A stretch of DNA of 45,579 nt from Pseudomonadota bacterium (lineage in GTDB: Bacteria; Pseudomonadota; Gammaproteobacteria; Burkholderiales; Burkholderiaceae_C). Numbering within the stretch: position 1 is the stretch's first letter; every line of letters starts with the position of its first letter. The stretch is from the NCBI GenBank assembly GCA_021805825.1, contig JAJZEC010000027.1:1-45579 (forward strand), written 5' to 3'. Position numbers and translations under genes: made by a program. The notes below the pieces were generated by a model, which saw nothing but the letters and a program-made list of their open reading frames with translations, made no database searches and had not been told where the DNA came from. This document shows, piece by piece, positions 1 to 8,498 of the stretch.

Positions 1-1
1 G

Positions 2-64
2 CGGCTCTTCCAGGCCCTCAAGCTCCCCAAACCGACCCGCGACGCTCAGATGACCCTGCTGTAG
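2..64 (+). CDS. C-terminal end of a CDS, possibly an IS transposase (partial, cut by window edge)
   Basis: An open frame runs from the left edge to a TAG stop at 62-64, encoding 20 residues that end in AQMTLL. Only the tail is visible, so the family cannot be identified from it. The transposase suggestion is inference: the MFS gene that follows on the opposite strand is cut off about 60 bases further on, as expected if an insertion sequence ended here. About 50-60 bases between the stop and the MFS homology would then be the IS end. Confidence 0.35.
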   Translation, partial: RLFQALKLPKPTRDAQMTLL

Positions 65-74
65 TGGCAATTTT

Positions 75-974
75 TTAACTCGCCTCAACAAAAACATGGA
101 CTTGGCGCGGTTGGTGTCGAACTCCGGAGGCCCAGCGCCGGGTCGCCAGCCGCCCGGCCACGCCCATCATCAGCAGCGAGGCCGGAATCTGGGCCAGGTT
201 GATCGCGGTCAGCGCGCCCTCGATGCGCTCGGGATGCCCGACCGCGGTGGCGTAGTCGGGCAGGAAGGCGTTGCTCACCAGGTACAGCGCGTTGACCCCG
301 CCGAGCAGCAGCCCGAGTCGCCACACCAGGGGGTCGCTCCAGTCGGGCATCCAGCGGCCGCGCAGGGTGGACGCCGCATGCCGCGGGAACAGGTGGTGGC
401 CGTAGGCCAGCACCAGCACCGTGGTCAACAGCACAGGAAGCGCCCACAGCACGAAGGTGACGCGCCAGTCGCCGGCCGCCAGCGGCAGTACCAGCGGGCG
501 CGTCAAGGCCGCGGCCAGGACTTCTCCGACGAGCAGGCCATTGCTGAATACCGCGGTGGCGAAGCCCACGCGGCGCGGGAATCGCGCGCGCACCAGCGGC
601 GGCAGCGCCGGCTGGCTGATGGCCACGCCACCGGCCATGCACAGCGTCGACGCATAGAGGAAGCCGACGTGGGGAGCCGCGCCGCGGGCCGCCGACGCCA
701 CGGTGTTGAGCACCAACCCGGCGAGCAGGGTGGCGCCGATGCCGAAGCGCGCGACCAGGAAGGATCCGGGAACCGCCGCCGCGGCGAACATCAGCGGGGG
801 AAGTGCCGAAAGCAGCCCGACCTGGCCTTCGGAAAGGCCCAGCGCCGCGTGCAGCTGCGGCAGCAGCGGCGGTACCACCAGGATGGTCAGCCGCAGGCAG
901 GCCCCGATCAGCCACAGCACCGCGTAGGCAGGCAGATCCGGCATGGCCGCGAGGCGTCGCCGCAGGGCGCTCAT
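75..974 (-). pseudogene. MFS transporter (CynX/NimT-like), 3'-truncated
   Basis: The frame gives 299 residues starting at MSALRRRL. It shows the typical N-terminal half of a major facilitator: alternating hydrophobic segments, an LPQL...LGLSEGQVGLL cytoplasmic loop typical of cyanate/nitroimidazole-type MFS proteins, and about eight membrane helices. A full member has about 400 residues and 12 helices. Convincing MFS sequence stops near AGRLATRRWASG, around position 123-130. The last 15 residues are unrelated and come from the adjoining element. The gene therefore appears interrupted, probably by an insertion sequence lying to the left, and the product is unlikely to transport anything. The start ATG is at 974-972, 110 bases downstream of the histidine kinase on the same strand. 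Substrate unknown. Confidence 0.7.
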
Positions 975-1084
975 AGGGGACGGGGCGCGGGCAGGGGGCT
1001 GCGCTGGTGCATGGTCGGGATCGCGCGGGCAGGCAGGTACAGGCGCCCAGCATAGGGCTTCGGCGCGGGCGCCGCCGCGGTGGT

Positions 1085-3553
1085 TCAGGAACCGGCGATC
1101 GCTGCGACCGCCGGCAGCCGCAGCAGGCAGTCCACGCAGGTGCCCGCGCCAGGCGCGCCGCGCACGCTCAGCGTGGCACCGATGCTGCGTGCGCGGTACT
1201 GGAGGATCGACAGCCCCAGCCCCTTGCGGGTCGAATCCTCTCCCGCCAGGCCGATGCCGTCGTCGCACACCCGCAGCCGCAACGATGAAGCTTCCTGCGC
1301 GACGACGACCTCGATCGAGCGCGCCCGCGCATGCCGCAGCGCGTTGCCTATGGCTTCCTGCGCGATGCGATACAGGTGCAGCGCGGCCACCGGGGGCAAG
1401 TCGGGAATCGGGCCGCGGATGTCCAGGCTGCAGGCGATCTCGGAGGCCGCGCGCGTGTTGTCGACCAACAGGCGCAGGGCGCTTTCGAGGCCATCGGGGC
1501 CGATGTGCAGCGGCGACAGCCCATGCGCCAGCAGCCTGGCATCGCGCTGCAACTGCTCGAGCTGCAGGATCAGGCTGTCCAGCGAGGCGGCGGCCCTGCC
1601 CTGGCCGGCCTGCTGCAACTGCCGGCGCAGCGCTCCGGCCAGCAGGCTGACCGCGGTCAGGCCCTGGCCGATGCCGTCGTGGATCTCCTGGCCGATGCGC
1701 TCCTGTTCGGCGGTCGCGGCGTCGATGATGCGACGCTCGACGTCCAGGCGCTCGCTGATGTCGCGCGCCATGCCGAAGCAGCGCCCGCCGGCCGAGGCCC
1801 AGAACACGAAGCGCCACTCGGCCGGCCAGATCGATCCGTCGCGTCGACGCTGGCGGGCGATGAAGGTGTCGCTGGCCTTGCTGCGGATGCGGGCGATGCG
1901 CGCCGCGACCTCCTGCGGGCCTTCGTCGGCGAACAGATCCGAAAGGCGCAGCGACAGCAGCTGTTCGCGGCTGTAGCCGCTGGCCTCGGCGTAGGCCTGG
2001 TTGGCGTCGCGCACGCGGCCCACGGCGTCGACCATCAGGAATCCGTCGACGGCGGTCTCGACCACCGCGCGGTAGCGCGCCTCGCGCTCGGCCAGCGCGT
2101 CCTGTGCCTGCACGGCCCCGGTGATGTCCTCGGCCGACATCACCAGCCCGGCGACCTCGCCACCGGTGTTGCGCCAGGGTACGACGGCCCAGCGCAGGAA
2201 GCGGCGCGTGCCGTCGGGGCTCGTCCATTCATCGCGGTCGCTGCCCAGCTTCTGGCCCGCGAGGGCGCGCAGGTGCACCTCGTGCCAGCGCTGCGGCAGA
2301 TCCGGATAGAGCTCGTAGTGGCTCAGGCCCGACAGGTCGTGGCGCCCGCGGCCGTACTCGGCCAGCCAGCGGTCGCTGCAGGCCAGGTAGCGCAACTGGC
2401 GATCGAACATCGCCATGCTGACCGGTGCCGCGCGCACGAAGGCCCGCAACTGCTCGGTGGAGGCGCGCAGCCGCGCGCCCAGGCGGTTGAAGCTGCTGAG
2501 CAACCGGCGGATCTCCAGTGCGCCGCCTTCGTCCAGTGGCTGCGCCAGCCAGTCCTCGCGCGACATGGCGTCCAGCCGCGCGGAGGCCTCGCGCAACGGC
2601 GCCAGCGCGCGCTGCAGCAGCCAGGCGCAGGCGCCCAGCGCGAGCGCCGCCGCCAGGGTTCCGCCGAGCAGCAGCTGCAGTCGCAGATGACGCACAGGGG
2701 CGAGCAGCACGGCCGTCGGCACCGCTTGCACGAAGGCCCAGTCGACGGCATGCAGGTGCGCGATGGCATAGGCGTTCTGCACGCCCGCGCGGTTGGTGGT
2801 GACCACGCTTCCCTCGTAGCCGGTACGCAGCAGGTCGGCGATCGGACTGTGCCCGGCCAGGGCAAGCGGGCGCATCACCTGCGCGGGATCGGTGCTGGCC
2901 ACGACGAGGCCGCTGTGCAGGATCACGATGAACCGCTGCGCGCTCCCGCGAAAGCGCGCATGCAGCGACGAGGACAGGAAGCCCGCGGCATCCGGATCGA
3001 CGACCCCGACGAGCACGGCAACCACCTTGCCCGAGGCGTCGCGCACCGGAGCCGCCACGGGCAGCGCCTCGACGTGCCTGCCGGCGCGGGTCAGCACCGG
3101 GTTGCCCACGATGGGCGTGCCGGCGCGCAGCGCGCGCTGGAAATAGGCGCGGTCGCCGTGCGGGGCCCCGCGTCGACCCGCGATGGGCGGGTAATCGGCC
3201 AGGCTGCGCCCGTCTGCGCCCAGCAGGTCGACCCCGCGCGGCTGGAAATAGGGCTGGTGGGCGAAGCGCTCGCGCAGGAAGCGCTCGAGGTAGGCGGGAT
3301 CGTCGAGGCGGTCGGTGCGCAGCTGCGCGGCTGCCCTCGCCAGCGTCTGCTGGTAGGCCTGCAGCCTGGCGTCGAGCGCGCTGGCCATGTCCAGGGCTTC
3401 GGCCTCGGAGCGGGAGAGGACTTCGGTCTCCAGCGCGCTTCCCAAAGCGTGGACGGCGGCCCAGGTGAGCAGTGCGGTCGCGGCGACTACGACCCCGGCG
3501 GCGATCGCCATGAGTCTGCAGTGCAGGCTGTTGAGCAAGGGAAAACCCGACAT
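1085..3553 (-). CDS. Membrane sensor histidine kinase, Cache-HAMP-PAS-PAS-HisKA_3 (NarX/DegS type)
   Basis: Product of 822 residues. Order of parts: transmembrane helix about 13-33; periplasmic Cache-like sensor about 40-280 (with a DRAYFQRAL...GNPVLTRAGR stretch typical of double-Cache domains); second helix about 290-312; HAMP linker; PAS about 370-480 and 490-610; HisKA_3 dimerisation domain with the phospho-acceptor His625 in QEIHDGIGQGL; HATPase with N box (AQEAIGNALRHA), G1 (DDGIGL) and G2 (GLGLSILQYRARSIGATL). The HisKA_3 type normally phosphorylates a LuxR/NarL-family regulator. None is encoded next to it, so this is an orphan kinase here; a partner may lie elsewhere. The truncated MFS gene lies 110 bases downstream. 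Ligand unknown; Cache domains usually bind small metabolites. Confidence 0.9.
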   Translation of the reverse strand: MSGFPLLNSLHCRLMAIAAGVVVAATALLTWAAVHALGSALETEVLSRSEAEALDMASALDARLQAYQQTLARAAAQLRTDRLDDPAYLERFLRERFAHQPYFQPRGVDLLGADGRSLADYPPIAGRRGAPHGDRAYFQRALRAGTPIVGNPVLTRAGRHVEALPVAAPVRDASGKVVAVLVGVVDPDAAGFLSSSLHARFRGSAQRFIVILHSGLVVASTDPAQVMRPLALAGHSPIADLLRTGYEGSVVTTNRAGVQNAYAIAHLHAVDWAFVQAVPTAVLLAPVRHLRLQLLLGGTLAAALALGACAWLLQRALAPLREASARLDAMSREDWLAQPLDEGGALEIRRLLSSFNRLGARLRASTEQLRAFVRAAPVSMAMFDRQLRYLACSDRWLAEYGRGRHDLSGLSHYELYPDLPQRWHEVHLRALAGQKLGSDRDEWTSPDGTRRFLRWAVVPWRNTGGEVAGLVMSAEDITGAVQAQDALAEREARYRAVVETAVDGFLMVDAVGRVRDANQAYAEASGYSREQLLSLRLSDLFADEGPQEVAARIARIRSKASDTFIARQRRRDGSIWPAEWRFVFWASAGGRCFGMARDISERLDVERRIIDAATAEQERIGQEIHDGIGQGLTAVSLLAGALRRQLQQAGQGRAAASLDSLILQLEQLQRDARLLAHGLSPLHIGPDGLESALRLLVDNTRAASEIACSLDIRGPIPDLPPVAALHLYRIAQEAIGNALRHARARSIEVVVAQEASSLRLRVCDDGIGLAGEDSTRKGLGLSILQYRARSIGATLSVRGAPGAGTCVDCLLRLPAVAAIAGS

Positions 3554-3834
3554 CGCCGGACTCCTCGGAAGCTTCCTGGCGTATCAGATGCGCTGGCGCG
3601 GAATCGCGCCTTGGTCGGCGTCAACCATCGCTACCGAGCGCGCTGGATGGGGCGGCCGCCGTGCACTTGTGTAGACTGCGGGGAGGCCGCGCCGAAGGGT
3701 TTTCCGTCTGTCGCGTGCCTGTGGCGCCGCCGCCACCCGGGCCGGTCGCGCCTTGGGGCCGCCGCCCCGCGCGGCATCCCGCGCCACGGAACCCGCCCTG
3801 GCTTGTCGCTTCGGCGGGCTCTGCGAACATCGCC

Positions 3835-4932
3835 ATGCAACAAGATCTGCTCAACGGCGCCGGCATCTGGATCGCCTCCCATGCCTTCGAATCGGCCGCG
3901 ATCGTGCTCGCGCTGCTCGCGCTGCCGGCCTTCCTGCTGCTGTCGCGGCTCGTCCTGCGCCTGCTGCGCGCCGGCAGCATCGGCCCGCTGCTGTGGCTGC
4001 GCACGCGCCGCGCCCTGGGCGCGGTCTGGCTGCTGCTGATCGTGCGTCTCGATCTCCTGCTGGTGCATGCCCGCACGGGGCCGGTGCCGTGGGCGCTGAC
4101 GGCCCTGCAACTGGCGCTGGTGGCCAGCTTCACCTGGCTGGCCATGCGCGTCGTGCAGGCCGTGGGCGAGGCCGTCACCCTGCGTCGTGGCGGACTGGCT
4201 CTGCCCGAGGATCCGACCCTGCTCGACACCAACCTGCAGTCACGCGGCGCGCTGACCCGCGCGCGCGTGCTGACGCGGGTGCTCAACCTGCTGGTGGTGC
4301 TGATCGGTCTCGCGCTGGCGCTGATGAACATTCCCGGGGTGCGGCAGATCGGAACCAGCCTGCTGGCATCGGCCGGGTTGGCCGGCGTGATCGTCGGCTT
4401 CGCCGCGCGCCCGGTGCTGAGCAACCTGCTGGCCGGCCTGCAGATCGCGCTGACCGAGCCCATCCGCATCAACGACGTGTTGATTGTCGAGGGCGAATGG
4501 GGTCGCGTGGAGGAGATCACCGGCACCTACGTGGTGTTCCGGGTGTGGGACGACAGGCGCCTGATCCTCCCGCTGCAGTGGTTCATCGAGCACCCCTTCG
4601 AGAACTGGACGCGCACCAGCGCGAACCTGCTGGCCACGGTGTTCCTGTGGGTCGACTATGGCATGCCCGTCGATGCGCTGCGCGCCGAGCTCAAGCGGGT
4701 GTGCGCGGCCGACCCGGACTGGGACGGCCGCTACGCCCTGGTGCATGTCACCGAGGCCAGCGACCAGGCGCTGCAGATCCGCCTGCTGATGAGCGCTGCG
4801 AATTCGGCGCGCGCGTGGGAACTGCGCTGCCGGGTTCGCGAAGCCATGATTGCCTACCTGCAGCGCGAGTGGCCGCAGCACCTGCCGGGCCGGCGCCTGC
4901 GCTGGCAGGGCGAGCCACAGGCGCCGGGCTGA
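3835..4932 (+). CDS. MscS-family small-conductance mechanosensitive channel
   Basis: Product of 365 residues in the inner membrane. Four to five hydrophobic helices occupy residues 1-190. They are followed by the pore-lining TM3 and the MscS beta domain: ASAGLAGVIVGFAARPVLSNLLAGLQIALTEPIRINDVL is the family hallmark, with small-residue packing, then the glycine/asparagine hinge and the start of the beta barrel. The GRVEEITGTYVVFRVWDDRRLILP stretch continues the beta domain and an alpha/beta C-terminal domain ends at about 350. The frame is open further upstream, but ATG 3835 begins a sensible membrane protein and the upstream extension looks non-coding. Members relieve turgor on hypo-osmotic shock; larger relatives also carry out metabolite efflux. 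It is divergent from the kinase at 3553, with 281 bases between them. Confidence 0.9.
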   Translation: MQQDLLNGAGIWIASHAFESAAIVLALLALPAFLLLSRLVLRLLRAGSIGPLLWLRTRRALGAVWLLLIVRLDLLLVHARTGPVPWALTALQLALVASFTWLAMRVVQAVGEAVTLRRGGLALPEDPTLLDTNLQSRGALTRARVLTRVLNLLVVLIGLALALMNIPGVRQIGTSLLASAGLAGVIVGFAARPVLSNLLAGLQIALTEPIRINDVLIVEGEWGRVEEITGTYVVFRVWDDRRLILPLQWFIEHPFENWTRTSANLLATVFLWVDYGMPVDALRAELKRVCAADPDWDGRYALVHVTEASDQALQIRLLMSAANSARAWELRCRVREAMIAYLQREWPQHLPGRRLRWQGEPQAPG

Positions 4933-5072
4933 TCCTCGTCGCACCCCCGACGCGCGCACAGTCAAGCGGCACCGCGCAACAACGGTGCGCGCCGGCTCCT
5001 TGTGGGCGCGCCGCCGGCGACCGAGACTGCAGGACGTGGCCGTCGCGCCATGCCTGCTGCTACCCGGTGCCC

Positions 5073-7891
5073 ATGTCCGCTGTCGCGCATCCCCACGCCT
5101 TGCCCGAGTCGGCCGTGCTGGCCCGGCTCGGAAGTTCGGCGCGCGGCCTGGATCCCGACGAAGTGCGCGCGCGCCTGCTGCGTTGGGGCCCCAATATCCT
5201 CGCGCATGCGCGCCCCCCGACCACGCTGGCGATCCTCGCCCGGCAGTTCCGCAGCCCGCTGGTCTACGTGCTGTTGTGCGCCGCCGTGTTTTCCCTGTTG
5301 CTCGGCACCTCGACCGACGCGGCATTCATCGCTGCCGTGGTGGCGCTCAACGCGGCGGTTGGCACCTTCCAGGAATCCCGCGCGGAGCGCTCGGCGCAGG
5401 CCCTGCAGTCCCTCGTGGCGTCGCAGGCGAGGGTGCTGCGGGCCGGCGAGGTGTACGAGGTCGCGGCCGACAGCCTGGTTCCCGGGGATATCGTGCTGCT
5501 GCAGTCGGGCGACAAGGTTCCCGCGGATCTGCGGCTGATCGATGCACACCGCCTGGGCGTGGACGAATCGATGCTCAGCGGGGAGTCGATGCCAGCCGAC
5601 AAGTGCTCCGCGGTCGTTCTCGGTACCGACGCGGCACTGCCCGAACGCGCCAACATGGCCTTCGCGGGTACGCTGGTGAACAGCGGACGCGCCCGCGGAG
5701 TGGTGGTCGCCACCGGCGCAGCCACCGAACTGGGGCGGATCGCCAGCGCCGTGCTTGGAGGCGTGGCGAGCAGGCCGCCTCTGATTCTGCGCATGGAGCG
5801 CTTCACCCGCCGCGTGGTGGTGGGTGTCGGTGCGGCATCGCTGCTGCTGGTCGCGGTCTGCGTGCTCCGCGGCCAGGCGCCACGGGAGATCGTCCTGCTC
5901 GCCGTGGCGCTGGCCGTGTCGGCCATCCCGGAGGGTCTGCCGGTGGCGCTCACGGTGGCGCTGGCGGTCGGCATGGAGCGCATGGCGCGCCGCGCGGTGA
6001 TCGTGCGCCGGCTGCTGGCGGTGGAGGCCCTGGGTTCCTGCACCTACATCGCGGCCGACAAGACCGGAACCCTCACCGTCAACCAACTCACCGTGCGTCG
6101 CGTGCAGCTCCCTGGGCAGGCAGCCTGGGGGGTGAGCGGCGAAGGACTGCTTGCGCAGGGCGCCGTGCTGCCGGCGCAAGGTGCCACCTTGGAGGAATAC
6201 GGCCCGCTGCTCGAGGAACTGGCACGGGCCTGCGTGCTGGCCAACGAGGCCACGCTGACGCGCCGCGGTGGCGACGAGTGGGTCGGTCAGGGCGACAGCG
6301 TGGATGTCGCCTTGCTGGTGTTTGCCCGCAAGGTCGGCATCAGCCAGCCAGAGTGCCTGCGGGCCTGGCCGCGCGTCGACGCCCTGGCCTACGAGCCCGG
6401 ACAGCGCTTCGCAGCCAGCTTGCACCGCCGGGACGGGATCCATCACCCGGCTTCGCCGGTACCTGCAGGCCAGGCCGAATGGGCCTTCGCGAAAGGGGCG
6501 GTCGAGACCCTGCTTCCGATGTGCCGCACGATGAGCACCAACGCTGGGCCGGTGGCGGTGGAGGCCGACGCCATCCTGGCCCGGGCGCGCAGCCTCGCGG
6601 CGCAGGGCTACCGCGTGCTGGGGGTGGCGTGCGGGGCCCGATCGAGCGTGGCGAGGATGAGGCCTTCACGGCCCGCAGCCTCCGGGGTTTGCGCTTTTGC
6701 GGGCTGCTCGCGATGAGCGATCCGCCGCGGCCCGAGGCCCGGCGAGCCCTTGCGGCATGCCGACGCGCCGGCATCGTGGTCGGCGTGCTCACCGGCGATC
6801 ATCCGCTGACCGCGCTGGCCGTGGCCCGCGATCTCGGGCTCGCCGAGCACGCCGGCCAGGTCTGCAGCGGCGCCGAGCTCGATGCCGCCGCTGCACGTGG
6901 CGTGCAGGACTTCGATGCCCTGTGCGCGCGCAGCCGGGTGTTCGCACGGGTCGAGCCCGAGCAGAAGCTGCGCATCGTGCAATCCCTGCAGCGCGGCGGG
7001 CATTTCGTCGCCGTCACCGGAGACGGGGTCAACGACGCCCCTGCTCTGCGCGCAGCCCAGGTGGGCGTGGCCATGGGCTGGCGCGGAACCGATGTGGCGC
7101 GCGAGGCCTCCGACATCGTGCTGACCGACGACAACTTCGCGTCCATCGTCGCCGGCGTCGAGGAGGGACGCATCGCCTACGCCAACGTGCGCAAGGTGAT
7201 CTTCCTGCTGGTGTCGACCGGCGCAGCCGAAATCGTGCTGTTCGGCCTCGCGCTGGCGGCCGGGCTGCCCTTGCCCTTGCTGGCAGTGCAGTTGCTCTGG
7301 CTCAACCTGGTGACCAATGGCGTGCAGGATGTCGCGTTGGCCTTCGAGCCGGCCGAAGGTTCGGAACTCGACCAGCCGCCGCGGCCGCCGCAGGAAGGAA
7401 TCTTCAACCGCCTGATGCTGGAGCGCGTGCTGTTGTCCGCATTGCTCATCGGCGGCGGGGCATTCTGGCTCTACCAGCGCCTGCTCGGCCTCGGCGACAG
7501 CGTGGAGGAAGCCCGCAACGTCACCTTGCTGCTTCTGGTGCTCTTCGAGAACGTGCAGGCATTCAACAGCCGCTCCGAGACGCTTTCGGCATGCACGCAG
7601 CATCCGCTGCACAACCCCTTTCTGCTGCTCGGGGTTCTCGCCGCGCAGGGACTGCACATCGGCGCCATGTACACGCCCGGGCTGCAGCGGCTGCTCGGGC
7701 TGGCGCCGGTGTCCGCCGCGCACTGGGGAGAACTGCTGGTGGCTGCGTCGACCCTGCTGCTGCTCAGCGAGGCGCACAAGGCATGGATGCGGCGGTTTCC
7801 GCGATCCGGCGGCCGGCGCGGTGGCGCGGGGCCGAGAACTCGAGCGCGCCGGCGGGCGCGCTCGAGGGATCCGGGCGAACTCAGACGCTGA
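5073..7891 (+). pseudogene. P-type cation-transporting ATPase (Ca2+-type, P2A-like), interrupted by a -1 frameshift at about 6636-6640
   Basis: Two overlapping frames together encode one complete P-type ATPase of about 939 residues. The first frame (5073 to about 6638) holds the N-terminal cation-ATPase domain, the actuator loop with SMLSGES, helices M1-M4 with the VSAIPEGLP motif, and the phosphorylation site DKTGTLT (Asp329). The second frame (from about 6638 to 7891) holds the P-domain TGDGVNDAPALRAAQVGVAMG, M5-M10 with LLWLNLVTNGVQD, and a basic tail. The join is at codon GCC 6636-6638, where rereading one base gives VACGA-PIERGED. This corresponds to one missing base in the run GGGGCCC. 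It could be a real null mutation, a sequencing error or, less likely, programmed slippage. VSAIPEGLP and the NxxTNGxxD-like motif fit Ca2+/Mn2+-type pumps. The 3' end overlaps the convergent superoxide reductase gene by 11 bases. Confidence 0.8.
7839..7866. terminator. Perfect 12-bp hairpin at the convergent ATPase / superoxide reductase junction
   Basis: CTCGAGCGCGCC, a four-base GGCG loop, then GGCGCGCTCGAG. The stem is perfect. It lies inside the basic tail of the ATPase frame and 15 bases beyond the stop codon of the convergent gene. There is no T-run on either side, so it is not a classical intrinsic terminator. It could still separate the two convergent transcripts or stabilise their 3' ends. 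Confidence 0.4.
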
Positions 7892-8291
7892 CTTCCTTCA
7901 GCCACCAGTCGTGCAGATTGCAGGTGCTGGTGACCATGACCTTGCCCTTGTACCCTTCGGGCAGCTTGTGTTCGGAGGTGGGCTTGTCCTTCCAGTTGAA
8001 GGTCGTGCGGCTGAGGAACTTGCCGCCCTCGAGCACCACGGTGTGGCTGACGATGTAGTGCGCCTCGCTCATCGGGTGCGGGGTGTGCACCTTGAGCATG
8101 CCGCCCTCGACGTGCACCTCGGGTACGTGCAGCTTGGCGACCTTCGCGAAATGCCCGGGATCGTCCTCGGTGAACACGATGTTGGTCAGGCCCATGTCGG
8201 AGGCGGCCTGTGCGGTTCCGGGCACGCTGGCGACCGCGGCGGCCGAGACGGCGCCGGCCAGGGCATTGCGAACGAAATGACGACGCTGCAT
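7881..8291 (-). CDS. Tat-exported superoxide reductase (desulfoferrodoxin/neelaredoxin family)
   Basis: Product of 136 residues. The N-terminus MQRRHFVRN...VPGTAQA is a twin-arginine signal peptide with an AQA cleavage site near residue 29. The mature part carries the square-pyramidal Fe(His)4Cys site of superoxide reductases in the expected order: His55 (KLHVP), His72 and His78 (HPMSEAHYI), Cys124 and His127 (CNLH). The family reduces superoxide to hydrogen peroxide without making oxygen. The rubredoxin-like Cys4 N-terminal domain of class I is absent, so this is a class II-like protein. The usual Glu-Lys before the first ligand (EKHVP) reads Lys-Leu here, which would remove the lysine thought to guide superoxide to the iron. 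Export puts it in the periplasm, which is uncommon. A perfect palindrome lies upstream at 8422-8440. Confidence 0.85.
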   Translation of the reverse strand: MQRRHFVRNALAGAVSAAAVASVPGTAQAASDMGLTNIVFTEDDPGHFAKVAKLHVPEVHVEGGMLKVHTPHPMSEAHYIVSHTVVLEGGKFLSRTTFNWKDKPTSEHKLPEGYKGKVMVTSTCNLHDWWLKEVSV

Positions 8292-8421
8292 GGTGGTACT
8301 CCCCAACGGGTTGGGCTGCGGATGCCGGCAATCGCCGGGACATGCGCCGCACGCGCTTGCTGAGCCCGGCGGCGCTGGCTTGGACGCTGCCGACTGCACG
8401 CGCGGCTGCGCGCTGGATCGG

Positions 8422-8440
8422 AATTTGTCCAGGACAAATT
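8422..8440. promoter_or_regulatory. Perfect palindrome AATTTGTCC-A-GGACAAATT, candidate operator of the superoxide reductase gene
   Basis: A 9-bp perfect inverted repeat with a one-base centre, 131 bases upstream of the superoxide reductase start and in a locally AT-rich stretch. Size and symmetry fit a dimeric repressor, for example of the Rrf2 or Fur superfamily. No regulator gene adjoins it, so the cognate protein is unknown. Confidence 0.5.
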
Positions 8441-8498
8441 AGGCCATCTGCGGAATCTGTACGCAGCTGTTTCCGGTAAAACCTTGTTCGTAATATGG

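Noticed and set aside
1331-4039. A 902-codon open frame on the plus strand opposite the histidine kinase
   Set aside because: It is antisense to a kinase with all catalytic motifs, is rich in Gln/Arg/Ala/Gly, shows no domain and arises from the high GC third positions of the real gene.
4962-6446. A 494-codon minus-strand frame opposite the P-type ATPase
   Set aside because: Composition dominated by Gln/His/Arg/Gly with no motif; the opposite strand carries the conserved DKTGTLT and actuator motifs.
6621-6660. Programmed -1 frameshift in the ATPase
   Set aside because: The junction lacks a classical X-XXY-YYZ slippery heptamer in the right frame and a clear downstream pseudoknot; a missing base in a G/C run is simpler.
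7881-8399. Longer version of the superoxide reductase starting at an ATG further upstream (8399)
   Set aside because: The extra 36 residues are Pro/Gly/Ala/Cys-rich and would place the twin-arginine signal inside the protein; the ATG at 8291 gives a normal Tat signal peptide.
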